DNA of 64,000 nucleotides from Halococcus qingdaonensis (GCF_024508235.1 NZ_CP101943.1:1178001-1242000), one strand, 5' to 3'. Positions 34,892 to 44,088 are shown, counted from the stretch's first letter. Notes: generated by a model from the letters alone, not told the origin. Translations and numbers: made by a program.

Positions 34892-35827
34892 TCACTCCTT
34901 GAGTGCGCCGCTGGTGAGGCCGCTGACGATTCGTTCCTGGGCGATCACCACGAGGATCGCCACCGGCAACACGCCGATGATGCTCGCGGCCGCCATCAGG
35001 TTGTACGATGCCGCGTACTGGGTCTGATAGCCGAGAATGCCCCAGACGAGCGGGCCCCAGTTCTGTGCCTGGCCGTCGGTCATCAGATACGAGAAGAAGA
35101 ACTCGCTGTAGACGTTGATGAAGGTGAGCACGCCCGCGGTCGCCACGCCGGGTGCCGACAGCGGAATGATCACCCGGAACAGCGCCCCCAGCCGGGTCGT
35201 GCCCTCCACGCGCGCGGCGTCCTCCAACCCGTCGGGGATCTGCCCGTAGAAGGTGGTGAGGATGAAGATCGACAACGGCATGAACAGCGCGCTGAGCGGC
35301 AGGCCGATGCCGATCGGCGAGTTGAACACGAACGGACTGCTCAACCCCAAGATCTCGATGTTGCCCGTGAAGAGCCTGAACAGCGGCAGGAGGAACGCCG
35401 CCGGCGGGAAATAGGAGATGGCGAGCACGAGGATCATCAGGATACCCCGGCCGGGGAAATCCAGCCGGCCGAAGACGTAGCCGACGAGGCTCGCCAACAC
35501 GAGGACGACGACCGTGGTCCCGAGGGCAATGACGAAACTGTTGAACAGATAGACGTGGAACGGCAGCTGCTCGAAGATGGTGATGAACGCCTCGGGGTTG
35601 AACCCCGCCGGAAGCAGTCCTGCCTGATCGACGAGATCCGTCGGGGTGAGCGCGAGCACCAGCAGCCAGTAGAACGGGAACAGCGTCGTGATCAGGAAGA
35701 AGATCGTGACGACGTAGAACATCGCCCGGTAGGTCCGATCGGGGTTGCGAATCGACTTCTTGACCCAACGCGTGAACGGACCGGCGTCGTCCTCGTCGCT
35801 CGTCTCGCTCGCCTGTGCGCCCGCCAT
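34892..35827 (-). CDS. sugar ABC transporter permease (MalG-like)
   Basis: 311 aa with six predicted membrane helices. The EAA loop that docks the ATPase is EDAARVEGTTRLGALFRVII. N-terminal cytoplasmic tail followed by TMVTIFFLITTLFPFYWLL-like helix 1. It pairs with the permease at 35829. Confidence 0.9.
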   Translation of the reverse strand: MAGAQASETSDEDDAGPFTRWVKKSIRNPDRTYRAMFYVVTIFFLITTLFPFYWLLVLALTPTDLVDQAGLLPAGFNPEAFITIFEQLPFHVYLFNSFVIALGTTVVVLVLASLVGYVFGRLDFPGRGILMILVLAISYFPPAAFLLPLFRLFTGNIEILGLSSPFVFNSPIGIGLPLSALFMPLSIFILTTFYGQIPDGLEDAARVEGTTRLGALFRVIIPLSAPGVATAGVLTFINVYSEFFFSYLMTDGQAQNWGPLVWGILGYQTQYAASYNLMAAASIIGVLPVAILVVIAQERIVSGLTSGALKE

Positions 35828-35828
35828 C

Positions 35829-36809
35829 TCAGACGCCCCCCTCCGAACCCTGCCAGTATCTGACGATGTAGACCGAGACGACGATGCCGATGATCGCCGC
35901 CGTCACGAACGCCACCGCCGAGGCGGTCCCGTACCGTCGGGTGCTGAAGGTCGTGACGACGAGACAGGACAACGAGGGGACCGTCGTACAGCTCGCCGTC
36001 GTCTCGATCAGCCCGTAGATCCGCATCGCGGCGATGGTCCGGAACAACATCGCGACCAGCACCGTCGGCAACACCAGCGGGAACGTGATCGTCTTGAACT
36101 GCTGCCACTTCGTTGCGCCGGCGACCTTCGCCACGTCGTAGAGGCTGCGATCGACGCTCTGGAGCCCCGCGAGGATCAACAGCGCCATGAACGCGGTGGT
36201 CTTCCAGATATCGGCGAGGATGATGATCGGTAGCGCCTCGGCGCTGTTGACCAGCGGCGACGTCGATCCGCCGAGCGCCTCGACGACGGCGACGCCGGGG
36301 CCGATCCCCGATCGGAACAGCAGGTAGAACATCATCCCCTGAATGACGATCGGCACCGCCCACGGGATGATGATGGCGACGCGAACCCAGCGCCGGCCCC
36401 GGAACTTCTGATCGAGCACCAGCGCCTGGCCGAGCCCGATGATCGTTTCGAAGAAGACGCTGACGATGGTGAAAATGAACGTCACGATGAGCGCGCTCTG
36501 GAACGGCGCGCTCGGGTCGAAAAACGGCTGTGGCAGCGCCACAGTGTCGAGCTGTCCCGTGAGCAGGTTGATGTAGTTCTCCAGCCCGACGAACTCGCCG
36601 AGCTGGGCCGCGCCGCTGATGCTGTCGGCGAACAGCGACATCCGGAAGGTGCTCAACAGCGGCCAGAAGGCGATCACCACGAGCAGGAGGAAGGCCGGTG
36701 CCAGAAGCAAGTAGGCGAACGCCGTCTCGCTCAGGTTTTCGAGCCAGCGGACCGCGCGTGCATATACGCCGGAGCGTCGTCCGGCCTCGGTCGATGGTTC
36801 AGTTGCCAT
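35829..36809 (-). CDS. sugar ABC transporter permease (MalF-like)
   Basis: 326 aa with six or more membrane helices. The EAA loop reads YDVAKVAGATKWQQFKTITF. A short insertion with two cysteines (TASCTTVPSLSCLV) lies in the last external loop. Its ATG overlaps the stop of the binding protein gene (TAATG), so translation is coupled. Confidence 0.9.
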   Translation of the reverse strand: MATEPSTEAGRRSGVYARAVRWLENLSETAFAYLLLAPAFLLLVVIAFWPLLSTFRMSLFADSISGAAQLGEFVGLENYINLLTGQLDTVALPQPFFDPSAPFQSALIVTFIFTIVSVFFETIIGLGQALVLDQKFRGRRWVRVAIIIPWAVPIVIQGMMFYLLFRSGIGPGVAVVEALGGSTSPLVNSAEALPIIILADIWKTTAFMALLILAGLQSVDRSLYDVAKVAGATKWQQFKTITFPLVLPTVLVAMLFRTIAAMRIYGLIETTASCTTVPSLSCLVVTTFSTRRYGTASAVAFVTAAIIGIVVSVYIVRYWQGSEGGV

Positions 36810-38254
36810 TATCGGTTGTAGTTCTCGATCGCCGCGAGCTGGTCTTTCAGTTCGTTCATCGCCCGTTTCGGTGGCTTGTCGCCGGAGAGACCCGCGTGGA
36901 CCTGCTGGGCGATCTGGCCGGACTGTTGTGGCCAGACGACGCTTACCGGGCGCGGGATCGCGTTCTCGCCGGCGACGCGCAGCTGTTCGATGTAGTTGCC
37001 GACGATCGGCACCTGCTTCGCCTGCCGCGAGTCGAGCACTTTCTGGTTCGGCGGGAGCCAGCCGGTGAGTTCGAACAGTTTGAGCTGGAAGGACGGCTGG
37101 GTCATCGCCTCGATGACCTGGAGCGCCTTCCCACGCTGAGACGAGTTCGGGTTGACGGTCATATGCCAGCCGCCGAGAGCGGCCACCGGCCCGCCGATGT
37201 TCTTGTACTTCGATTTGTTCTCGGAAACGGCGTAGGGGATCGGCATCACGCCGAGTTTCTGTGTGCCGAGCGCGTCGTCGGCACCGGCGGTCGCGATCGC
37301 GTACGGCCAGTTGCGCAGCGCGACCGCGTTCCCGCCGGTGAACGGGCCCAACGAGGAGTCCTCGATCCAGCCGAGCACCGCGTTGGGCGAGATCTGCTCG
37401 TAGCCGTCCAGCGTGTTGGGCGCGTTCGACCCGAAGATGAACGTCCGCACCATCTTCACCGCATCGACGACCGGCTTCTCGCCCACCGTCACCGGGCGTT
37501 TGCCGATCGGGCCGAACAGGGTATCCCGACCGCCGAAGTACGCCCCGCCCCAGCTCGTCATGAACTCGTTGAAGTCACAGCAGGCGAGCCCTTCGTAGAG
37601 GTTGCCCTGGAAGGAGAAGCCGTACTGGAGGCCCGCCTGCTGCTTCGTGTCGGCGACGACCTTCGAGAACTTCTTCCAGCGCATCGACTCCGTCGCCCAG
37701 TTCTCCTGTTCGGGGTTGTAGCCCGCCTGTTTCACCAGATCCTTCCGGTAGAGCATCGTCGGGAAGTCAGGGAACAGCGGTACCGCATAGAGATCGCCAT
37801 CGTCGCCTCTGGCAGTCTCGACGCTGGCCTGGAAGTAGTCGTTGTTGACCTTCTTCAGGACGCGCTCGGGCAGGTTGTCGCTGAGGTTGAGCAGCTGGTC
37901 GCGGTTGATGAAGTTGAGCGCCCAGCCGTTGTCCATCATCAGGAGGTCGGGATCCTCGAGTCCGGCCGAGAGCCACCGGGTGTACTGCGACTGGCGCGTA
38001 CCCGTGTTCTGGGGCCCGGCGATGACGTCGAGATAGATGTCCTTCGACAGCCCCGCGTTCCAGAGCGCTTTCCGTATCGCGCCCGCGTTGTCCGCCCCGG
38101 TCGAATCGGTCACCCACCGGACGGTGTTCGCATCGGTTTGGCTGCCGCCGGCGATGCAGCCGGCGAGCGCGACCGCAGCTCCCGACGCGCCCGCGGTCCG
38201 CAGGAAGGTGCGACGGGAGCGATCACCACCCCCATGTGTGATGGACTCACGCAT
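36809..38254 (-). CDS. sugar ABC transporter solute-binding lipoprotein (Tat)
   Basis: 481 aa from the ATG at 38254; the frame begins slightly earlier. A twin-arginine signal RRTFLR at 14-19, a hydrophobic stretch and the lipobox ALAGC with Cys33 give a Tat-exported lipid-anchored protein. The mature part is an extracellular sugar-binding protein of family 1. It is the first gene of the transporter operon. A TATA element AGATATAAGTATAT lies about 30 bases upstream. The sugar is unknown. Confidence 0.92.
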   Translation of the reverse strand: MRESITHGGGDRSRRTFLRTAGASGAAVALAGCIAGGSQTDANTVRWVTDSTGADNAGAIRKALWNAGLSKDIYLDVIAGPQNTGTRQSQYTRWLSAGLEDPDLLMMDNGWALNFINRDQLLNLSDNLPERVLKKVNNDYFQASVETARGDDGDLYAVPLFPDFPTMLYRKDLVKQAGYNPEQENWATESMRWKKFSKVVADTKQQAGLQYGFSFQGNLYEGLACCDFNEFMTSWGGAYFGGRDTLFGPIGKRPVTVGEKPVVDAVKMVRTFIFGSNAPNTLDGYEQISPNAVLGWIEDSSLGPFTGGNAVALRNWPYAIATAGADDALGTQKLGVMPIPYAVSENKSKYKNIGGPVAALGGWHMTVNPNSSQRGKALQVIEAMTQPSFQLKLFELTGWLPPNQKVLDSRQAKQVPIVGNYIEQLRVAGENAIPRPVSVVWPQQSGQIAQQVHAGLSGDKPPKRAMNELKDQLAAIENYNR

Positions 38255-38281
38255 CGTCCTGAAATGAAATTGCACATATAC

Positions 38282-38287
38282 TTATAT
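38282..38287 (-). promoter_or_regulatory. TATA-like element of the sugar ABC operon
   Basis: The minus strand reads GATATAAGTATATG, centred about 30 bases before the ATG at 38254. It is the strongest promoter-like signal of the operon and supports the chosen start of the binding protein. Confidence 0.6.
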
Positions 38288-38338
38288 CTACTGGAGGCAC
38301 AGGCAAGCAATCGCCATCCGACGGGCGGATCGGCCCCA

Positions 38339-38797
38339 TCACGACGTATCCGCCCGGACGAACGTCACCGGGCAGGGTGCCGAGAGCATCACCGTCTGTG
38401 CCGTCGAGCCGAACACCGCCTTCCCGGCCGGCGAGCGCTGCCGCCCGCCGACGATGACCATGTCGGCTCCCGACTCCTCGGCTAACCCGACGATGCTCTC
38501 GCCGTGTTCGCCGATCGCGCCGCCGACGGCGACGGCGACGCCCGCCGCTTCGAGCCGCTCGGCGAGGTCGCGAACCGTCGCGTGGCGACCCGCCACCTCC
38601 TGTGGCGACACCTCGGTGGCCGTGGGATCAAACCCCAACCGGTCGATGGCGCGCTCGTACTCGGACTCGGTGAAGACGTGACCCAGAACGACCGTCGCCC
38701 CGGACGGACCAGCGATGTCGATCGTCTCCTCGGCCAATCTATCGACGCGCTCGGCGTCACCCGGTCCGAGTGCCAGGAGAACGGTTTCGAGTGCCAT
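38339..38797 (-). CDS. universal stress protein (UspA family)
   Basis: 152 aa from the ATG at 38797. Begins ALETVLLALGPGD; the ATP-binding end is VIVGGRQRSPAGKAVFGSTA. Compared with the copy at 31027 the first motif is less canonical (GPGD in place of TDGS), so nucleotide binding is less certain. It precedes the sugar ABC operon on the same strand. Confidence 0.88.
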   Translation of the reverse strand: MALETVLLALGPGDAERVDRLAEETIDIAGPSGATVVLGHVFTESEYERAIDRLGFDPTATEVSPQEVAGRHATVRDLAERLEAAGVAVAVGGAIGEHGESIVGLAEESGADMVIVGGRQRSPAGKAVFGSTAQTVMLSAPCPVTFVRADTS

Positions 38798-38853
38798 ACC
38801 CACACATTCACGAGCTCTTACATAGTTCTATGGGCGCGAGCGGCGGCTGGCCC

Positions 38854-39069
38854 TCACTCCTCCTGGGAGCGCTGGTTCGCAACGCCACCGAACGTCGGCC
38901 AGCATCGACGCAGATAGTTGAGCGCCGCAGCGACCGTGACGAGGGCGTACAGGCCAGCAGCGGCGATGACGAAGAAGCCGTACGGACTGCCGGGCCCGCC
39001 GATCGTCGCGTCGAGGTACGACGCCAGAGCGACTCCCCACTGGCCAGCGATCCCGACCCGTCTAACCGC
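38854..39069 (-). pseudogene. membrane-protein fragment in frame after dgcA, no start codon
   Basis: Directly after the dgcA stop (39070-39072) the same frame stays open for 71 codons to a TGA at 38854. The translation looks like protein: GIAGQWGVALASYLDATIGG, then a hydrophobic helix YGFFVIAAAGLYALVTVAAA and a basic end LNYLRRCWP. There is no ATG, GTG or TTG near its beginning. It resembles the last helix and tail of an MFS-type transporter. Most likely the remnant of a transporter gene, possibly an importer that once belonged with dgcAN; readthrough of the dgcA stop is a remote alternative. Confidence 0.45.
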
Positions 39070-40110
39070 TCAGTCGAGCGCCCGGGCAGCCGTCCCGGAT
39101 CGTTCGACACCACGGAGATCGATCTCGCCGCCCTTGATCGGCACCCCCTCATAGGGATCGTCGGCGAGCAGCAGCGAGCCGTCGAGATCGGCGTAGTCGA
39201 GCAGCGGCGCGAGCTGGCAGGCGGCGGCGATGGCGGCGTTCGACTCGATCATGCAGCCACACATCACCGCCAACCCGTGGGCGCGCGCCGCGTGGATCAT
39301 CCGTTTGGCCTCGCGCAGCCCGCCACATTTCATCAGTTTGATGTTGGCGATGTCGGCACGCTCAGCGACGTGAGGGATATCCGCGAGCGTCACGCAGGAC
39401 TCGTCGGCGGCGATGGGAAGCGGTGAGCGCTCGTGGACGTATTCGAGCCCCGATCCGTTCTCTGCCGGGACGGGCTGTTCGACGAACTCGACATCGAAAT
39501 CGGCGAGCGCATCGATGTTGTCGAGCGCTTCGTGGGGCGTCCAGGCCTCGTTGGCGTCGACGCGCAGGTGGACGTCGGGGGCGACGTCACGGATCGTGTC
39601 GACGATCTCGCGGTCGCGGTCGGTGCCGAGTTTCACTTTCAGCACCGAGTGACCCGCTTCGACCGCGCTCTCGGTCTTCTCGCGCATCCGTTCGGTGCTG
39701 TCGAGCCCGATCGTGAAGGAGGTCGCCGGCGTGGCTTCGGGATCGAGCCCCCAGTAGCGATGGAGCGGGACGTCGAGGCGTTTCGCCGCGAGGTCGTGTA
39801 GCGCTATCGAGACCGCCACGCGCGCGGCAGGGTTATCACGGACGCGCGCTTTCATCTCTCGTTCGATGCGGTCCAGCGCGTGCGGATCGCCGACCTCCTC
39901 AACGACGGCAAGCAGATCGGGAAGGACGGCCTCGACGGTCGTGGCGGTCTCGCCATAGTGTTCGGAGGGGGCAGCCGCGCCGATACCCTCGTGCTCGCCG
40001 TCCGAGATCCGCACGAGCACGTTTTCGGCGGTCTCCTGCGTGCCACGGGAGATCGTGAACGGGTCGGCGAGGTCGAGCGTCAGCCGCTCGAAGCTCGTCT
40101 CGAGACTCAC
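39070..40110 (-). CDS. dgcA: enolase-superfamily epimerase, DgcA-like (N-acetyl-D-glutamate / dipeptide epimerase type)
   Basis: 346 aa. The enolase-superfamily set is complete: KVKLGTD with the KxK base, metal ligands in LRVDANEAW, FVEQPV and IAADES, and the second base in IKLMKCGG. This is the dipeptide-epimerase / muconate-lactonising branch. It overlaps the DUF1611 gene by four bases. In marine bacteria and halophilic archaea this gene pair (DgcN-DgcA) has been described for D-glutamate breakdown, DgcA epimerising N-acetyl-D-glutamate to the L form. The assignment here rests on the pairing. Confidence 0.8.
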   Translation of the reverse strand: MSLETSFERLTLDLADPFTISRGTQETAENVLVRISDGEHEGIGAAAPSEHYGETATTVEAVLPDLLAVVEEVGDPHALDRIEREMKARVRDNPAARVAVSIALHDLAAKRLDVPLHRYWGLDPEATPATSFTIGLDSTERMREKTESAVEAGHSVLKVKLGTDRDREIVDTIRDVAPDVHLRVDANEAWTPHEALDNIDALADFDVEFVEQPVPAENGSGLEYVHERSPLPIAADESCVTLADIPHVAERADIANIKLMKCGGLREAKRMIHAARAHGLAVMCGCMIESNAAIAAACQLAPLLDYADLDGSLLLADDPYEGVPIKGGEIDLRGVERSGTAARALD

Positions 40111-41120
40111 AACAGCGCCTCCAGCAGCTCGTCGCTCCCGAAGCGGATCGGATCGCTCGCCGGCACCGAAAGCGTTTGTGAGTAGGCGTCGACGGCCGAG
40201 CGCGCGCCCTCGTCGGTGTCGAGCGATCGGGTGTTGAGCGCACCCGCGACGACGTCGGCGTCGTGGACCGGACCGGCGAGGTTCTCGTAGAGATCGACGT
40301 ACTCAGGCAGCGCCGGGAGTGGGGTATCCTCGTAGCCGTGGATCGCCTCGCGGCCCGCCTCGTGACAGAGCACGAGCTCGTCGGGCATCGCGCCGTGGAG
40401 GATGCCACAGGTCACCGCCGAGTAGGCCGGATGGATGATCGAGCCCTGCCCCTCGACGAAGAGGTAGTCGTGGTCGTTGCCCTTCTCCAGGATCATCTCC
40501 TCGACCGCGCCCGCGGTGAAGTCGCTCACGACGCGATCGATCGGGTTGCCCCAGCCCGCGATCATGATACCCGTCTGGCCCGTCGGGACGAACGCGGCGT
40601 CCGCGCCCCGTTCGCGGGCGGCCTCGTAGAGTTCGAGCGTCGCGGTCATCTTCCCGACCGAACAGTCCGTTCCGACAGTGAGAATCACCTCGGCGTCGAC
40701 TTCGTCGGCGACCCCCTCGCTCACCGTCAGATCGGGCGACGGCTCGCGAACGTCGTGGAGTTCGCAGTCGTTCGCCGCGGCGAGATCGGCGAACTCCTCG
40801 TCGTCGTTCAGGAAGTAGTGCAGTCCGGCGGTGACGTCACAGCCACGTTCCAGCGCGGCCCGGACATCGGGTCGCCACGAATCGTCGAAGCCGCCGCCGA
40901 TCGGCGCGATACCGATGAGCAGTTCGTCGCAGTCGTCGACATCGTCCATGCCGGCGACGATCGGTGCGTCCTGGACACCCGAGAGGTGATCGCTGACGCG
41001 CGTGCCGGCGCGGTCGCGATCGAGCACCGCGACGATCTCCTCGTCGGCGTATCGGAGCATGCTGACGGCGGTCTTCGCGTCCTCGGGGAACTTCTCGTGA
41101 GCGAGCAGTGCGACGGTCAT
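40107..41120 (-). CDS. dgcN: DUF1611 P-loop protein, DgcN-like (D-glutamate N-acetyltransferase)
   Basis: 337 aa from the ATG at 41120. N-terminal Rossmann-like DUF1611_N domain (LLAHEKFPEDAKTAVSMLRY) and a C-terminal P-loop domain with GTDCSVGKMT. DUF1611 proteins paired with an enolase-type epimerase were shown to be D-glutamate N-acetyltransferases (DgcN). The start of dgcA overlaps its stop by four bases, so the two are coupled. It provides the first step of a D-glutamate to L-glutamate route; the deacetylase is not in this block. Confidence 0.8.
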   Translation of the reverse strand: MTVALLAHEKFPEDAKTAVSMLRYADEEIVAVLDRDRAGTRVSDHLSGVQDAPIVAGMDDVDDCDELLIGIAPIGGGFDDSWRPDVRAALERGCDVTAGLHYFLNDDEEFADLAAANDCELHDVREPSPDLTVSEGVADEVDAEVILTVGTDCSVGKMTATLELYEAARERGADAAFVPTGQTGIMIAGWGNPIDRVVSDFTAGAVEEMILEKGNDHDYLFVEGQGSIIHPAYSAVTCGILHGAMPDELVLCHEAGREAIHGYEDTPLPALPEYVDLYENLAGPVHDADVVAGALNTRSLDTDEGARSAVDAYSQTLSVPASDPIRFGSDELLEALL

Positions 41121-41218
41121 GTCTCCCGGGAGGGCGAGCAAGGAGTTAAATGCCGACCATCTACGATGCGTCGGACGGCTTCGAAGCGGGTAAGGCGGCG
41201 ACGGCGGTAACGGGATGT

Positions 41219-41776
41219 ATGTGGCCGTGGGGACATCTCGCCGTCGGCTATCTCGTCTACACCGCGCTCTCGCGCTGGCGCTTCGGGAGAGCGCCGAGCG
41301 CTGGGGCGGCGGTCGCGGTCGCCGTCGGCACGCAGTTTCCCGATCTCGTCGACAAACCGCTCGCGTGGACGTTTCACGTGCTGCCGAGCGGGCGTTCGTT
41401 CGCCCACTCGCTGCTCACGGCGGCCATCGTCTGTACGCTGGTCTACGCGTACGCCCGCCGTCATGGGCTGACGCGGCCGGCGCTCGCCTTCGCCGTCGGC
41501 TACGTCACCCACCCGTTCGCCGACGCGCTGTCGCCGCTGCTCGCCGGCGAATACGCCTACGTCCGCTATCTCGGCTGGCCGGTGCTCGACCAGCCCGCCT
41601 ACGACACCAGCATGGGGTTCGCCATCCACTTGCTCGACTTCGAACTCACGCCGCTCGTGGCGTTCGAGTTCCTCCTCGTGGCGCTCGCGGTACTGGCCTG
41701 GCTGCGTGACGGTCGGCCGGGTCTCGGCGCACTTCGCGGCTGGTATCGTTCGCGACGGAGCGGGTCGGAGGGCTGA
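41219..41776 (+). CDS. DUF457/YdjM-type membrane-bound hydrolase-like protein
   Basis: 185 aa starting MWPWGHLAVGYLVY, the typical start of haloarchaeal DUF457 proteins; the frame extends upstream but is less likely there. The motifs GTQFPDLVDKPLAW, SGRSFAHSLL and GYVTHPFADAL hold the conserved His and Asp residues of the family. Four to five membrane helices. A paralog lies at 60938. Function unknown; the family is called metal-dependent hydrolase. Confidence 0.8.
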   Translation: MWPWGHLAVGYLVYTALSRWRFGRAPSAGAAVAVAVGTQFPDLVDKPLAWTFHVLPSGRSFAHSLLTAAIVCTLVYAYARRHGLTRPALAFAVGYVTHPFADALSPLLAGEYAYVRYLGWPVLDQPAYDTSMGFAIHLLDFELTPLVAFEFLLVALAVLAWLRDGRPGLGALRGWYRSRRSGSEG

Positions 41777-41779
41777 GGG

Positions 41780-42403
41780 TTACCGCCGACGCCGGACCAC
41801 GACCGCCGCGAGCACGATCAGCAGGACCACCACGAGCCCGGCGGCGACGATCGGAACGAGACCGATATCGAGCGCGCTGTCGGGGGTCGTCTCCTCGCGT
41901 TCGACCGAGACGACGGCGCTCTCGGTGATCGTCCCCGTCCCCGCGACGTACGGCCCGTCGACGCTCCCGTTCGATCGGACGAAGTCGAAACGGTCGTTCC
42001 CGTTCGAGTCGAAGTGTGCCATCGCGGTCAGCGAACCGTTCGTCCGCAGTCGCGACTGGTTGAACTCGCGCCCGTCGACCCCGTAGAGCCGCACCCGTAC
42101 GTCTTGGTGGGGGCCGGCACCGAGTTTCTCGGAGACACCGATGACGCTGCCGACGGTGTCGTTCGCGTCCGTGAGGTTCGCGTCGTGGATCGCCACGAAT
42201 CCGCCCTGCGAGAGGTTGACGGAGTTGAGTTGAACGGTCGTCCCGTTCGTGGTCTGGTCGGTGAAGACCATCGTCGCGTTCGGTGTCCGGACGCCGTCAC
42301 CCTGCTGTGGCTGGACCGGCTGGGATTGGGCCGCTGCCGGGGCGACGGCCGTTCCCAGGATACAGAACAGAACGAGACAGATGGCGGCGAGTGTCGATCG
42401 CAT
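41780..42403 (-). CDS. secreted surface protein with DUF7282-like domain and C-terminal anchor
   Basis: 207 aa from the ATG at 42403. A signal peptide (MRSTLAAICLVLFCILGTAVAPAAA) is cut near residue 25. The middle contains TTNGTTVQLNSVNLSQGGFVAIHD, the pattern of the haloarchaeal DUF7282 surface domain, with several N-glycosylation sites (NxT/S). A hydrophobic helix plus RRRR at the end anchors it. Converges on the DUF457 gene with a three-base gap. Probably a cell-surface component. Confidence 0.78.
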   Translation of the reverse strand: MRSTLAAICLVLFCILGTAVAPAAAQSQPVQPQQGDGVRTPNATMVFTDQTTNGTTVQLNSVNLSQGGFVAIHDANLTDANDTVGSVIGVSEKLGAGPHQDVRVRLYGVDGREFNQSRLRTNGSLTAMAHFDSNGNDRFDFVRSNGSVDGPYVAGTGTITESAVVSVEREETTPDSALDIGLVPIVAAGLVVVLLIVLAAVVVRRRR

Positions 42404-42512
42404 ACGTCTGCGGAGGTCGGCGGCGGGTAAAAACCGTCGGCCCGCGGCGATCGAGCGACGGCCACCACGATCGATGAGAAAAGTTTTGAAACGCACACGA
42501 AAACGCGTGACG

Positions 42513-43604
42513 ATGGTCGATCTCGCGACGGTTCTCCAACTCACCGTCGGTCTCGCGCTGTTGTTCTCGAACGCCTTCTTCGTCGTCACCGAGTTCGCCA
42601 TGACCCGCGTCCGCCAGTTCCCCGAGGCGGAGTTTCGGGGGCAGCGCGGCCTCGAACGCGCCTGGGAGATGACCGAACAGCTCGAGATCTACCTGTCGGG
42701 CTGTCAGCTCGGGATCACGATTTCGAGCGTCGGGCTGGGCGTCGTCGCCGAGCCGGCGCTCGCCTCGCTGCTCGATCCGGCGATACGGGCGACCGGGCTC
42801 GCGGGGCTGCTCGGCGGCGGCTCGGACGGTCACGCCGCCCTGTCGGTGCTGCTCGCACTCGTTCTCGTCAACCTCCTTCACGTCATCATCGGCGAGCAGG
42901 CACCCACTTACTTCGGGATCGAGCGGACGAAACTCGCCGCGCGCTACGGCGCGCCGGTGCTCTACTGGTGGACGACGACGCTCGGGCCGATCATCCGGTT
43001 CGCCGACTGGGTTGCGAAGGGGCTCCTCTCGCTGGTCGGCGTGACGATCACCCGGTCGTGGGCCGACGAAGAGATCGAAGAGGACGAGTCGCCGCCGGCC
43101 TCGCGGAGCGAACTCCGGAATCGGATGGGGTCGGTGTTGCATCAGGGATCGCTCACCGCGGAGCGCGAACGGGAGGTGATCAACGCGCTCGCGATCGGCG
43201 AGACGTCCGTCGCGGAGGTAATGGTCGAGCGCAGCGGCATCGTCGCGCTCTCGACGGCCGAACCGGTCGACACGAACCTGGAGCTCATGGCCAAGCGCCA
43301 GCACACCCGATTCCCGCTCGTGGACACCGATCTGGAGGCGTTCGTCGGCGTCGTCTACACGCCAGCGGTGCTCTCGAACGTCGACGCCCTCCGAAACGGC
43401 GAACGAGATCTCGAATCGCTCGCCACCAGTCCGCTGACCGTTCCGTCCGGCATCCCCGTCAGCGATCTCATCGATCGCTTTCAAGAGGAGAACCAGGAGC
43501 TCGCACTCGTCACCGACACGGACGACGAACGGGTGGTCGGTCTCGTGACCGCGACCGACGCCTTCGAGGCCATCGCCGGCGACATCGAGGATCCACTCGA
43601 CTGA
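42513..43604 (+). CDS. CNNM/CorC-family protein (DUF21 plus CBS pair)
   Basis: 363 aa. The DUF21 membrane domain covers residues ~1-190 (LFSNAFFVVTEFAMTRVRQ, LSGCQLGITISSVGLG, HVIIGEQAPTYF). It is followed by a CBS pair (VMVERSGIVALSTAEP, TRFPLVDTDLEAFVGVVYTPAVL). The family exports Mg2+ or other cations. The start at 42513 is preferred over an ATG at 42474 that would add a basic tail. It is divergent from the surface protein gene. Confidence 0.9.
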   Translation: MVDLATVLQLTVGLALLFSNAFFVVTEFAMTRVRQFPEAEFRGQRGLERAWEMTEQLEIYLSGCQLGITISSVGLGVVAEPALASLLDPAIRATGLAGLLGGGSDGHAALSVLLALVLVNLLHVIIGEQAPTYFGIERTKLAARYGAPVLYWWTTTLGPIIRFADWVAKGLLSLVGVTITRSWADEEIEEDESPPASRSELRNRMGSVLHQGSLTAEREREVINALAIGETSVAEVMVERSGIVALSTAEPVDTNLELMAKRQHTRFPLVDTDLEAFVGVVYTPAVLSNVDALRNGERDLESLATSPLTVPSGIPVSDLIDRFQEENQELALVTDTDDERVVGLVTATDAFEAIAGDIEDPLD

Positions 43605-43614
43605 GTCGTCGGAG

Positions 43615-44088
43615 CTACTCGGCCACGTCGATGGGGCGTGCGTCGGCGAGTTCGCGGAGGCGCTCGGGCGCGATCGGGAAGACGGCCTCGGGCGTGCCCG
43701 CGGCGGCCCAGACGGTGTCGAACGCCTGGAGCGTTTCGTCGAGATAGACCGGCAGGGACGTGTCGTGACAGAACGGCGGGACGCCGCCGATCGACCAGCC
43801 GACGGTCTCGCGCACCGTGTCGGCGTCGGCCATCGCGACCGTGTGTTCGTCGACGTCGCGAACGGTGGCGAGTTTGTCCTCGCTCACACGGTTGGCACCG
43901 CTCGTGACCACGACGACCGGCTCGGGAGTCACGAACACGAGCGAGCTCGCGATCTGGGCGACATCACAGTCGATGGCCGCGGCCGCGGCGCTCGCCGTCC
44001 TGGTCCCGTCGGGAAACTCGTGGACGTCGACCGCGACGCCGTACTCCTGCTCGGCTCGCTCGGCGAAGGCTGCTGCCCGTCGGTGCAT
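43615..44088 (-). CDS. YbaK/EbsC-type aminoacyl-tRNA deacylase
   Basis: 157 aa from the ATG at 44088. The family pattern is present: DVAQIASSLVFV, VVVTSGANRVSEDKLA with the conserved lysine, and VGWSIGGVPPFCH. These proteins hydrolyse mischarged Cys-tRNA(Pro) or Ala-tRNA(Pro). It converges on the CNNM gene with a ten-base gap. Confidence 0.9.
   Translation of the reverse strand: MHRRAAAFAERAEQEYGVAVDVHEFPDGTRTASAAAAAIDCDVAQIASSLVFVTPEPVVVVTSGANRVSEDKLATVRDVDEHTVAMADADTVRETVGWSIGGVPPFCHDTSLPVYLDETLQAFDTVWAAAGTPEAVFPIAPERLRELADARPIDVAE

Noticed and set aside
38828-39040. A 70-codon minus-strand frame with ATG downstream of dgcA
   Set aside because: Its translation is Arg/Ser-rich; the neighbouring frame without start (38854-39069) is the one that looks like a protein.
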